This document shows, piece by piece, positions 15,828 to 25,092 of a DNA stretch of 64,000 bases. Position 1 is the first letter of the stretch; each line of letters starts with the position of its first letter. A program made the position numbers and the translations under genes. Source of the stretch: Sporothrix humicola (lineage: Eukaryota > Ascomycota > Sordariomycetes > Ophiostomatales > Ophiostomataceae); assembly GCA_021396245.1 (NCBI GenBank), contig WNYE01000072.1, positions 62,001-126,000 on the forward strand, in the 5' to 3' direction. Below the pieces are notes generated by a model. It searched no databases. It had not been told where the DNA came from and worked only from the letters and a program-made list of their open reading frames with translations.

Positions 15828-18179
15828 CTAGTACAGCCCATCCAGCAGCCCGTAGTGGATCGTCCCATTAAGGTAGTCGGCCAACTCGGCATTGAACAGG
15901 TCGCTGGGAAAGTCAGTGATGATCAGCGACCGCAGCTCGTCCTGTTCCGAGGCAGAGCCGGCCGTTGATGTCGACGAGCGGCCGGAGCCGGAGCCAGGGC
16001 CAGATGCGGCAGAAACTGTAGACACGGCCGACACGACCGACACGACCGAGTGAGAACGGCTGTCGTTGTCGAGTGGGGGTGCGCCATTTTGAGTTTGTGT
16101 CTGCAGTGGTCTCTCTGGCAAGTCGACGGCCATGGCAGTCATGTCAACGGTCGTTTCCGCCAACGTACTATCGTCTACCCCGTCAGCAGCTGCCGTTGTC
16201 ATTGTGTCGCCGCCAGTAGAGGCCACCCTCCTCAACACCTCCTCCCAGCGTGCACTCGCGGGCCAGGCCGTGTACAGCTCGCTCAGGATCTTCAAAGTGC
16301 CCAGGGCCATCTCCTCGGCCTCCGCGGGCGCGACGTGCGGGCACAGATAGGGATTGTGCCAGAGGTACGAGGCCAATGAGCCGCACATGTAGACGCAAAA
16401 GACCAGGATGGCGGGGAAGCCTTCGTCGGGGGTGCGCATACTGAAGTAGGCGGTCACCTGCTCGTGCAGCTCGACGACATTGTCAAAGAGTTCGTACGAG
16501 ATGCGCTGCCAGTCGGCTGACGTGGGGGCTAGTGCTGGCATAGGCGTCGACACTGCTGGCGACTGGGACTGAGGCCCCAGCGCTGCAATCATTTCGTCCA
16601 AATACACGCGGCGGATGACAATGTTGCTCAGTCGCAAAACCATGACGACAGACAGGTAGGCCAGGTGCAGGCCTTCGGACCGCCAACCCCTCAGATTCCA
16701 CAGGCTCCAGCGGTGGCGTGTGGGCAGCGTGGCCTCCCATCGACGGAGGGCATCGGTGATGGCCGTGTACATTGGACCGGGTGCGTTTCCAGAGCGAACA
16801 CCAGTGCTCAACGACCCCCTCGTAGCGTGTCTGGCCACCCGTCCCCACAGACTGTGCGCCTGGATCAGAGTGGCGAACAAACACCGGTCCGGGTGGACAG
16901 CCAGTGCCGGGTTTTCCTGTGCTGGTGGCGTGCCTTCGAGGGCGGCACGAAACGCCGGGATGGCGCCAAACGAAAAGTCGGCCTCGTTGCACGGGAGCAG
17001 GGTCGTCGTGTCTTCGAGCGACAGCGGTGCCGGCGACGACGTGCCCGAGTGCAGATTTTCTTGTGAATAAATCATCCACAGCGTGCGGCGCGCCGACTCG
17101 AGGCGGACGACGTGGTCGGCGGTAGCTGTGGATGCGCCCAGACTTGTGGCCGGCGACAGCGCAGGACTGGGTCGTGGTGTGGTTGACGAAGCCATGTTCA
17201 TTGTCGGTGTGAGGGTGTTTCCGTTCGTGGTCGCGTTTGCCCTCGGGGTAGCTCCGGCCGCCCTTGCTTTCGGTGTACCGTCTGCTGGCGTGTCGGGTGA
17301 CGCCGTCATGGATGCATACGTCTCTTCCTTGTGTAATCTGAGGAGCAACGCCATCCGCAGAGCAACCGCCATGTCGATGGCGCTCCTGTCCCGGTCCGAA
17401 TTGCCCCATTCGGCAATCGACAGCAGAAAGAAGGCCTGCGTGCGCTCGAGCGACGGCGCGTACATTTCCGTCAGCGCTTGGGACTGCGCCAGGCCCAGAA
17501 AATGGTCTGTGGCTGCTGTCCGCGATCCATATCGCCGCACAAGACAAGGTGTGAAGCGCGACGAGATGGCCAGCAGACAGCTCAGCAGAAATCTCCCGCT
17601 GCCATTGTCGCTCTCTTCGGGCGACTGCACGAGTCGTTCCAGGAACAAGGACCGCGGCAGGAAGCCCAGCTGGAAGTAGCACGTCACAAACGTCCGGCAG
17701 CCGTCGACCACCTCGTCGTGTGGCGGCCAGGCCGTCGAATCAAATCCTGGTTGTGGAAGTCGGGTGATCGGTGGTGGTGGACGAACCGTCGACGTAGTGG
17801 TGATCTGATTTGTCTGCGCCAACCTCTGCTGTGGCCTCGGCCTTCGCCGAAATTCACGGTCGACGTCGCGCTCGCCTCTCGCCGGAAAGGCACAGCTGGC
17901 GGCCGTCTCAGGCCCCGCGGACACGCAGCCCTGGCACGGCGTCTTGCCCTGGTCGTGGATGCATTTGTTGCGCAGACGGCGGCAGCGCCGGCACGCCTTT
18001 GTTCCGCGGTGGCGTGGTTTTTTGGGTGGTGCGGCGGCAGTGGCATTCAAATGTGTGACGCCCGATGTAGAGAGCGCAACCAGTGTTGTGGCCGTTGATG
18101 TTGGTGATGCTGTTGAGTTCGACGTCGAAGGAGGATGAGGGGGAATGGAAATGGCCGACGTGGGATTGGGCGAGGCCAT
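15828..18179 (-). CDS. Zn2Cys6 fungal transcription factor next to homogentisate dioxygenase
   Basis: The 783-residue protein carries an N-terminal binuclear zinc cluster, C63-x2-C66-x6-C73-x8-C82-x2-C85-x10-C96, preceded by a basic stretch (PPKKPRHRGTK). The last spacer is longer than usual. A large middle region with helical blocks (SLFLERLVQSPEES, FFLLSIAEWGNSDRDRSAIDMAVALRMALLLRLH, ESARRTLWMIYSQE) is typical of the fungal-specific transcription factor domain. The tail has Ser/Thr-rich and acidic segments. It should act in the nucleus. The neighbour at 18754-20193 on the same strand is homogentisate 1,2-dioxygenase; in Aspergillus the tyrosine-degradation genes have a linked Zn2Cys6 activator (HmgR), so this gene is a candidate equivalent by position only. 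ATG 18179 is preferred to an earlier in-frame ATG because it avoids a hydrophobic leader translation. Confidence 0.9.
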   Translation of the reverse strand: MASPNPTSAISIPPHPPSTSNSTASPTSTATTLVALSTSGVTHLNATAAAPPKKPRHRGTKACRRCRRLRNKCIHDQGKTPCQGCVSAGPETAASCAFPARGERDVDREFRRRPRPQQRLAQTNQITTTSTVRPPPPITRLPQPGFDSTAWPPHDEVVDGCRTFVTCYFQLGFLPRSLFLERLVQSPEESDNGSGRFLLSCLLAISSRFTPCLVRRYGSRTAATDHFLGLAQSQALTEMYAPSLERTQAFFLLSIAEWGNSDRDRSAIDMAVALRMALLLRLHKEETYASMTASPDTPADGTPKARAAGATPRANATTNGNTLTPTMNMASSTTPRPSPALSPATSLGASTATADHVVRLESARRTLWMIYSQENLHSGTSSPAPLSLEDTTTLLPCNEADFSFGAIPAFRAALEGTPPAQENPALAVHPDRCLFATLIQAHSLWGRVARHATRGSLSTGVRSGNAPGPMYTAITDALRRWEATLPTRHRWSLWNLRGWRSEGLHLAYLSVVMVLRLSNIVIRRVYLDEMIAALGPQSQSPAVSTPMPALAPTSADWQRISYELFDNVVELHEQVTAYFSMRTPDEGFPAILVFCVYMCGSLASYLWHNPYLCPHVAPAEAEEMALGTLKILSELYTAWPASARWEEVLRRVASTGGDTMTTAAADGVDDSTLAETTVDMTAMAVDLPERPLQTQTQNGAPPLDNDSRSHSVVSVVSAVSTVSAASGPGSGSGRSSTSTAGSASEQDELRSLIITDFPSDLFNAELADYLNGTIHYGLLDGLY

Positions 18180-18753
18180 CGTGGCCAGAGAGTCAAAGTA
18201 AACAAACGGCAGGTGCGAAAAGGGGAGCTTGGAAAGGAAAGAACCCGGCAAAAAGCGGCAACGCGCTGACGTCTGACAGGGAACAGCGGGCTGCAGGCTC
18301 TTTAACTCTTTAATACCAGTGATGACGCCTGTAATCGTGTAATCGGTCGGCTTTTAGTGGCTCTGTCTTATCTCTTACAGGGCCTCTTAGGCTGTTTAGC
18401 GACGCACTACCGAAAGTTAGCGTATTTAGTGTGTGCTCGCGGATCCGCCACGAGGAATGATACCGACAGGGCTCTAGCAGGATTCGACAGGGCTGCGATA
18501 CGGCTATGGATCGCCAAGACACGACATCACCACTTACACCTGCATCTGATGGTCCAGTGATTCAAAGAAGACATTGTCGAAAATAATATCCAAAAGTGTA
18601 TATATTGTATGTATAGAACTGTGAAAGTATATGTGAAATATGTAAATGCTCCTCGTCTCCAGTGTATGCAAAAATGCTCCAAAATCGTATCCAAATGACT
18701 CCGTAGATGCTCCCGCTCTTCTTTCTTCGTTTTACCTCTTTTCCTCGCCCCCC
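18180..18753. other. Intergenic region between Zn2Cys6 gene and hmgA
   Basis: About 570 bases with no recognised gene. It would hold the promoter of the Zn2Cys6 gene (minus strand) and the 3' end of the dioxygenase gene. The 18590-18700 stretch is AT-rich with several AAATGCTCC-like words. Confidence 0.5.
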
Positions 18754-20193
18754 CTACTTCTCGTATGATATGCTTGGTGCCCCTGACTTTGTCAAGGCTG
18801 CATTGACGTCCCCCAGCCTCTCGAGAAAGTGCGGCTTGTAGGCGGCCCGCTGCGACTCGGGCGCCGGCTGGGCATCGACGACGGCCGCTTTTGAAAGGAG
18901 GAGGGGCACGGTAATGTGGAACATGAAGGCCACGGTGTCTTCGCAGACGCGCTCGGGGACGAGGTCGCGCGTCGTGGCGCTGACCCAGGTCTCGTACGTC
19001 TCGCCGTGCGGCATGTAGCTGGCCTCGTAACTGAGTCCTCCGGGCTCGAGCGAGTGCGCGCTGCCGCCGTAGCGGCCATACAGCAAGCCCATGACCTCGG
19101 AGGACATGTTGCGGTGGTAGTAGGGTGGCCTAAAAGTGTTTGACGTGGGGATCCATTTTGGTGTGAAGACCAGCAGGTCGGTCAGAGGAACGCCGGGGAC
19201 AGTTGAGCGGACGGTCAACACACTGTACACGGTGGGATCGGCCTGGTCGTGCTCGACGTTGGCGACGTTGATGAATTTCTCGGTCGCGTACTTGTACGGC
19301 ACGAGATTGCCGCGCCACGCCACGACGTCAAACGGCGAGTGGTCCTGCCCGGACGAGAAGAGCTTGCCCAGCAGCTTGTACACGACCTCCCAGGCCTGCT
19401 CGTCAATCTCGAACGCGGCCACGGGGCTCTCAAAGTCGTTGGGCAGCGCCATGCCGTTGGAGCCCATGGGGCCGAGCTCGGGCAGCTCGTAGTGCGCGCC
19501 AAACACTTCCTGGATGTAGCCGCGGGCGGCTTTTTCCTTTCCAGACTCAACATCCGGCAGCAGCACCCGGAACCTCAAACCCGCCTGCACAACGACAATC
19601 TCGCCCGGGCGTACCATCAGCCACCCCAGCTCCGTCTGGATCTGCAGGCGGCCCTGCTGCGGCATGATGAGGAAATCGCCGTCGTTGTTGCAAAACGCCC
19701 GCCGGCCCATGCTGCGGTTCGCCGTGTACATGTGCACCGCGAGGCCCTGTCTGAGGGATGGATCGCCCTGGCCCGCCACTGTCCGTATTCCCTCCACAAA
19801 GTCTTTTTTGTCAGTGTCACCCGGCAGGGCGAACGGATCCCACGCCAGCTGGTCCGGCACAATCGCCATGTCTGGGTTTGTGGGCAGAAAGCTGGCGTGC
19901 AGCGCCGGGTTGATCTTGTCGGCAGGCACCAACGGACCATGCGCCACGGACGGCCGCATGCGATACATCCACACGTGCTGGATGCCCGACCGCGGAAGCA
20001 CCACAAACGACGACCCATTCAGCTGTTCCGAGTAGAGGTCGAACGCGCACTTCTGGGGTGCATTCTGGCCCAAGGGCAGCGCGCCGGGGACGGCCTCGCT
20101 GGCAAAGCGGTTGCCAAAGCCGGTCTGGTAGATGTAGGGGTCGGCATCGCTGGGCGCGGTCGTGTAGCCGCCGCGGGCCGTTGCAGAGGCCAT
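18754..20193 (-). CDS. hmgA: Homogentisate 1,2-dioxygenase
   Basis: The 479-residue protein opens the aromatic ring of homogentisate to maleylacetoacetate, the central step in phenylalanine and tyrosine breakdown (cytosolic, Fe(II)-dependent). Family blocks are clear: YQTGFGNRFASEAVPGALP near the N-terminus, NGSSFVVLPRSGIQHVWMYR, and the metal site. The expected iron ligands are present with exactly the family spacing: H360 (YYHRN), E366 and H396 (MPHGE), the same 6 and 30 residue steps as in the human enzyme. ATG 20193 gives the normal start; the frame is open further upstream through a CT-rich leader. No intron is visible. It is divergent from a P450 gene, and a Zn2Cys6 gene lies downstream on the same strand. 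Fumarylacetoacetase and maleylacetoacetate isomerase, linked in Aspergillus, are not in the window. Confidence 0.97.
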   Translation of the reverse strand: MASATARGGYTTAPSDADPYIYQTGFGNRFASEAVPGALPLGQNAPQKCAFDLYSEQLNGSSFVVLPRSGIQHVWMYRMRPSVAHGPLVPADKINPALHASFLPTNPDMAIVPDQLAWDPFALPGDTDKKDFVEGIRTVAGQGDPSLRQGLAVHMYTANRSMGRRAFCNNDGDFLIMPQQGRLQIQTELGWLMVRPGEIVVVQAGLRFRVLLPDVESGKEKAARGYIQEVFGAHYELPELGPMGSNGMALPNDFESPVAAFEIDEQAWEVVYKLLGKLFSSGQDHSPFDVVAWRGNLVPYKYATEKFINVANVEHDQADPTVYSVLTVRSTVPGVPLTDLLVFTPKWIPTSNTFRPPYYHRNMSSEVMGLLYGRYGGSAHSLEPGGLSYEASYMPHGETYETWVSATTRDLVPERVCEDTVAFMFHITVPLLLSKAAVVDAQPAPESQRAAYKPHFLERLGDVNAALTKSGAPSISYEK

Positions 20194-21552
20194 ATTGGGG
20201 GAGGGTGGGGGTGTGAAGAGGGAGGCTGTCGAAGTGGGGTGTCGAGTACAAGGTGTGTCAATTGAGGATATCCAAGATGAGACAAGACAAGAAAGATCAA
20301 AATGCCATCCGGCTGCTTCGTCGTATATAACCAAAAGAGATGAAGGAAAGAAAGGACAAAAGATTGGAGAAGCAAAAACAGAAAAGCAAGAAACGATCCA
20401 AGAAATATGAAAATGAAGAAAGGAACAACGAGAAGAAAGGAAAAACAAAAGAAGGACCGAAGACTGCCGCTGCAAGCTCCGGCGGAGACGTCGACAAATG
20501 GAGGAATTGAAGTGGGAGAGTCAAGAAGTGGATGTGGGAATGGAAACGAAATGCAGGTGATCAAGGAAAGTCTGCTCGGATCCACGACAAAGCCATGCCT
20601 CGTCGTAAGAGGCAGGCGCAAAGGCAAAGTCGAAGAACACGGCAGGCAATGGTAGAGTCGGGCAATCAATGGAAGGGAGAGTCCCGGCAGGCAAGGACGA
20701 GTAGAGAAAGGCAAGACCTGCCCACCTGCACATGCATCCACCACGGCGATCCCTTGTAGGGCGGTAGTGTGGTAGTGCTGTCGCCGCTGAAAGACTACTC
20801 GCTAGCGGGGCACTTGCCGGATAGGTTGCCGGATGCTCGACGCAGGCGCACGTCTGCCGGTTGTTCCTTCTCACTCTTGAGTGCGTCTTCCGTTTCGCTC
20901 AATCGCTCTTTCCGCCCAGTTCGTGCTAGCGTTATCGCCGACAGCCCAGAACGAGCCCAGAACGAAGGCAAGAACACCCCACTCAACACCATTTTTGGAG
21001 GACAATTGGAGCTTGGCTCTTGCCGCCGGCAACGGTTTTGTCTTTCGACTCCGTCTTTGCGACTCTGTCGTTCTTTCCTGCTTGCTCGTTTCTGCTGCAC
21101 AACGTGCAGCGGTTCACAGTGGTTCCTTCCCTTTTGAGCTTCTGCCCCTTTTTCCTTCACACTCTTGCCCGTTTGCACCGGATTGCCCGTTTAGCTTTTG
21201 GGCATCCACACTTGTCTCCTTTTGCTCACAAATCACACTTACGTCAATTCCCAACAAACAGCAAACGACATCTCTCTCTCTTCTCCGGCGACACCCCGAC
21301 ACCTGTCTCCTTCTGACCAACCACCGCGATGATATATCTCATCCGTGACTGCGGCCTGCGTGACGGAATGGCATATATCGATTGAGGCAAAGCAAGAACA
21401 CATCTCCAAGGAAAACAAAAAGTCAAGTTTGAAACTGTGTGCAGATCAAATCATTCAATATCACGCCACTCTCACTTTTGACATCTCAAACTCGTCTCAG
21501 CAACACATCTATCACAACTTCTGACTCCAACATCCTCCACAACACACACACA
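20194..21552. other. Divergent promoter region of hmgA and the P450
   Basis: About 1.36 kb without a recognised gene. 20197-20470 is strongly purine-rich on plus, so it reads as a CT-rich leader for hmgA on minus. Possible TATA-like words for the P450 side lie at about 21328-21336 and 21371-21380. Confidence 0.5.
20324..20329 (-). promoter_or_regulatory. TATA-like box upstream of hmgA
   Basis: TATATA on the minus strand lies about 130 bases before the hmgA ATG, at the edge of its CT-rich leader. This is a plausible core promoter position; there is no other support. Confidence 0.4.
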
Positions 21553-23142
21553 ATGGCCCTCAGCTCGAGTCTGGTGGCCGGCCTCAAGGCCCTGCCGCCC
21601 AGCTCGTATCTTCTCCTGGCCATCATCGCCATTGCCGGCCTTATCCTTCAGCGGCACCTAGCTTTCCAGCGCCGTCGCGGCGGCCTTCCTCTGCCTCCCG
21701 GCCCTCCCGCCGAGCTTGGCCTGGGCCACCTCCGCGTCATCCCGGCGGCCAACCCCGAGTACGCGTACATGCAGTGGAGCAAGCAGTACAACAGCGACGT
21801 CCTGGGCTTCCACATTCTGGGCCAGCCCGTTGTTGTGTTGAACAGCGCCCGCGCCGCCGTCGACCTTCTCGACAAGCGCGGCGCCAACTATGCCGACCGC
21901 CCGCGGTTCGTCTTGTTCGAGGCCATGGGCTTCAAGCGGACACTTACCTTTTTGCGAGCCGGTCCCGCGTTCCGCCTGCACCGCCGCATCCTGCAGAAAC
22001 GCTTCCAGAAGAGCGCCATCACAGTCGACCAGGCCCTCCAAACAAAAGAGACGCACCAGATGCTGCGGGGCCTGCTGGCCACGCCGGCCCAGTGGGAGAT
22101 TGTTTTGCGGCGATTCGCCACGGCGATTGTGCTCGGCATCGGTTTTGGTATCGGCATCCACAGCGACAGCGACCCCTACATCCAAATGGCCGAGGACGCA
22201 TCGTACGCCCTGGGCCACGGCGGCGCGCCAGCCGGCACACCCGTGGACTACTTCCCCGGTCTGCGACTCCTCCCGACCTGGATGGTCGACCGCTCGCTCA
22301 AGTTTGCGCGCACGTGGCGCTGGGCCATCCGCAAGCTGCACGAGGCGCCGTACCACGCCGTCGTGGCGAGCGCGTCGGAAGACGGCGCGCAGGCGAGCAG
22401 CCTGATCCACGGTCTGCTGGCGCAGCGGCAGTCCCAACTCAAAAAGGGCGACGAGCCCGAGTTGAGTGAAGACGACATCAAGGGCGCCGCTGCGGCCGTC
22501 TACGCGGCCGGCCAGGATACGACGTGGGCCACCCTCATCGTGCTCATCCTCAACATGATCCGCAACCCAGAGGTCCAACAGAAAGCGCAGAAAGTGCTCG
22601 ACGACGCGCTCGGCGACCGCCTCCCAACCTTTGCCGACCGCGCCCGCCCCGAGCTCGCGTACATTGAGCACATTGTCTGCGAGACGCTGCGCTGGTGCCC
22701 CGTGTCGCCCGTCGGCGTGCCGCACCGCACCGTGGCCGACGACGTCTACAAGGGCATGTTTATCCCGGCGGGGTCCTATGTGTATGCCAACGCCCGCGCC
22801 ATCACTCACGACCCTGCAGTGTACGAAGATCCAGACCGCTTCGTGCCGGAGCGCTACGCCCGCGGGGAGCCCCTCCCCGTCGGCCAGTTCGGCTTTGGCC
22901 GGCGCATCTGTGTCGGCCAGCACCTAGCCCAGGCGAGCGTGTGGATCGCGGCGGCCTGCCTATTAAAGTCGTTCACACTCAAGGCCTCCCCTGACGACGA
23001 CGAAGACGCCAAGAACCAGGTCACCAAGCCCGACCCCGAGGTCAAGCTGACCAACGGCCTAACGAGCCATCCGCAGCACTTTGGTTGTGTCTTTGAGCCG
23101 CGCGGCGATGTGCAGAAACTGGTGGACACGGCGAGTGTGTAG
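21553..23142 (+). CDS. Cytochrome P450 monooxygenase
   Basis: The 529-residue protein has an N-terminal membrane anchor (about residues 17-36) followed by a basic/proline hinge (LPLPPGPP), as in ER-bound class II P450s. The I-helix oxygen motif is AGQDTT, the K-helix ExxR is ETLRW, the PERF-type motif is PERY, and the heme loop is FGFGRRICVG with the iron ligand C453. Such enzymes insert oxygen using NADPH-P450 reductase. The general look is that of the O-methylsterigmatocystin oxidoreductase-like fungal P450 group, but the substrate is unknown. ATG 21553 (cacaATGG) is used, since upstream in-frame residues translate the leader. No intron. It shares a promoter region with hmgA; a role in aromatic or tyrosine-derived metabolism is possible but unproven. 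Confidence 0.95.
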   Translation: MALSSSLVAGLKALPPSSYLLLAIIAIAGLILQRHLAFQRRRGGLPLPPGPPAELGLGHLRVIPAANPEYAYMQWSKQYNSDVLGFHILGQPVVVLNSARAAVDLLDKRGANYADRPRFVLFEAMGFKRTLTFLRAGPAFRLHRRILQKRFQKSAITVDQALQTKETHQMLRGLLATPAQWEIVLRRFATAIVLGIGFGIGIHSDSDPYIQMAEDASYALGHGGAPAGTPVDYFPGLRLLPTWMVDRSLKFARTWRWAIRKLHEAPYHAVVASASEDGAQASSLIHGLLAQRQSQLKKGDEPELSEDDIKGAAAAVYAAGQDTTWATLIVLILNMIRNPEVQQKAQKVLDDALGDRLPTFADRARPELAYIEHIVCETLRWCPVSPVGVPHRTVADDVYKGMFIPAGSYVYANARAITHDPAVYEDPDRFVPERYARGEPLPVGQFGFGRRICVGQHLAQASVWIAAACLLKSFTLKASPDDDEDAKNQVTKPDPEVKLTNGLTSHPQHFGCVFEPRGDVQKLVDTASV

Positions 23143-23688
23143 GGGAAGAAACGTGGTGGGCTAAATTTGATTGATATCTTTAATTTCTGGCAATTCATGG
23201 ACTGCGAAGCATTTACTGGTTTCATAGCGGGTAATAATAAAATGATTCTTACAAATAATCCAGAGTGAACCAAGTGACATTAGTGCTCCTTAAAACAAGA
23301 TGCATACCCTTTTGTTAGATAAACTCCAGAGATGAACACCATAAGGTCTCAAGTATTGCCAAATAAATTATGTACAAGAAACAGACGGAATACTGGCTTG
23401 TAAAATCTCTATGCATATGCTTATTGTCAGTAGCGGCCATCTCATCTCTCTCTTGTCACAGTTTATCTCCTCCTTATCCAGTATCTCTCATCAACATGTG
23501 CCCATTGAATTATCATCTCCAAAATGGAAACATAAGAAGTAAAATTCAACAGTAAATGCAAATGCTTTCTAGATCTATGTACATGCACAATGCCATCGTC
23601 AGTTGTCAAGATATGACTTATCATCTCCCTCCATCATCTTCCTCTATCATTTATCCTTTCATCATCTGCCATCGTCCTCCTCTCCTCT
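23143..23688. other. Convergent intergenic region after the P450
   Basis: AT-rich sequence between two convergent genes. No gene is seen. From 23630 the plus strand is CT-rich up to the start of the structured element. Confidence 0.5.
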
Positions 23689-23839
23689 CCAAAGTGGCTT
23701 CGGCTTGGTATGAGATCCTCCGCCTCCCCCGCCCACCCATCCGGAGGCGGAGAAGAGTAGTAGAGAAGAGTAGTAAGACGGCTTCGCCGTCTTCTCTGAC
23801 ATCGCCTCCGGCGGTAGTCGACTTCGTCGACTTCTTCTC
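23689..23839 (-). repeat. 3'-end hairpin/G-quadruplex element, copy 3
   Basis: Read on the minus strand it starts right after the isochorismatase-like gene. Hairpins in order: GTCGAC-GAA-GTCGAC (23831-23817), CGCC-GGA-GGCG (23813-23803) and AAGACGGC-GAA-GCCGTCTT (23793-23775). The perfect 10-bp stem CTCCGCCTCC/GGAGGCGGAG follows (23752-23743 with 23727-23718), with a 15-base loop GGATGGGTGGGCGGG. Here the first G-tract has only two Gs, so the quadruplex motif is weaker. The tail GATCTCATACCAAG, then CGAAGCCACTTTGG, closes the element. The GACGGC-GAA-GCCGTC hairpin plus its ACT/CTT-rich flank resembles copy 4. Confidence 0.85.
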
Positions 23840-24505
23840 TCACTTCCATCCACTCCTCAACTTCTGTACAGCCTCCTCCTCCTCAACAACATCCGCATAC
23901 TTTGAATCCAAATCAAACAAGTTGGCATCCTGGATCGCCTTCGACCGGTCTCCACACGCAGCGGCGACCACCATCGGCCTGAAACCACTCTGCATCGCAT
24001 CCAACGTCGACGCCCGCACACAGCCGCTCGTGCTGACGCCGCAGACGACGACTGTATCCACACCCTTGACGGCGAGCTCGGTCGCGAGTGTCGTCCCAAA
24101 GAAACCGCTCGCATACCGCTTCTTGACGACAATGTCGCCGGGGAGGGGCGTCAGCGTCTCTGACACGAAATCTGCCAGTCCCTGTGCATGAAGATCACTC
24201 CCCACCCTCCACACTTCGAGCGTCTTCGCTTTCTTCCAAAACAGGCCGGCATCCGACATGTCCGGCTGGGTGTACTCGACGACGGTCCAGGCGACGGGGA
24301 CGCCTCCGTCGCGGGCAGCTTTCACTAAGCGCTCGGCGGACGCAGGGACGCCCACCGCGTCGGGGTTGGCCGACAAGTCCAGAGGCGAGCCGGGCGTCCA
24401 GTAGGCCTTGCAAATGTCAATCAGCAGCAGGGCTGGCCGGTCGCCCCAGCCCATGCGGCGGCCGTAGCCGGAGGCGGCGTAGGAGGCGGCCTCTGCGTGG
24501 TCCAT
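23840..24505 (-). CDS. Isochorismatase-family cysteine hydrolase
   Basis: The 221-residue protein matches the isochorismatase-like hydrolase fold, closest in look to N-carbamoylsarcosine amidase types. The catalytic triad positions are D30 (LLLIDICKAY), K128 or K129 (VVKKRYASGFFGT) and the nucleophile C162 (VCGVSTSGCVRAS, with the usual cis-peptide region before it). Family members cleave C-N bonds of amides and ureido compounds or, less often, isochorismate; the substrate here is unknown. No signal peptide, so cytosolic or peroxisomal; the C-terminus is not a PTS1. ATG 24505 is the only sensible start and gives the normal family length. No intron. Its 3' end carries structured element copy 3. 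Confidence 0.93.
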   Translation of the reverse strand: MDHAEAASYAASGYGRRMGWGDRPALLLIDICKAYWTPGSPLDLSANPDAVGVPASAERLVKAARDGGVPVAWTVVEYTQPDMSDAGLFWKKAKTLEVWRVGSDLHAQGLADFVSETLTPLPGDIVVKKRYASGFFGTTLATELAVKGVDTVVVCGVSTSGCVRASTLDAMQSGFRPMVVAAACGDRSKAIQDANLFDLDSKYADVVEEEEAVQKLRSGWK

Positions 24506-25092
24506 CGATGCGTAGGGTGCGTAGCAGGTAGATGTGTTGTAATTGGCCTAGCAGGATGAGCTATTGTGAAGATGGGTGAAGATGTGAATTTTTTGCTGGA
24601 GAATGTCGTGAAGAAGAGATGAAGTGACGTTTGATGTAAGTGTGCTGTAATTAATGCTGCACTGATGGCGCTGTATTTTAGTGTGTTGCAGTGCTGACTT
24701 CAAGATTTTTGTATGGGCGCTGATCCTGGGAGCGCTGTAAGTGGGTCGAGTTAGCGCCAACAGGCCCCAGCAGGGTGCACCCAACAAACGCTATTCCGGC
24801 AACAATCCGGCAAGTCTACATCGACTCGCAAAGAGGGGCAACTGTCAACGTCTATCGTCACATCTCCATTCATCATTTTTCTTTTTGTCATCTACGAGAC
24901 GTCGGTGACTGTCAAAGTGTACTGGTATTATTGGGATTTTCTTTGTTTACTTTCTTACTCGTCATTAATTTTTATTTCCATTTTGTTGACATTATTTTTC
25001 ACAATTTATTTTTTAAATTCTTTTTTTCTCAAAGTTTATCCAACTTTGATTCACTCTTCCGAGTCCTTTTTTATTATCTTCATCTTCACACA
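24506..25092. other. Divergent intergenic region
   Basis: Shared upstream region of the isochorismatase-like gene and the esterase. 24930-25080 is very T-rich on plus, a probable leader of the esterase. No gene is recognised. Confidence 0.5.
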
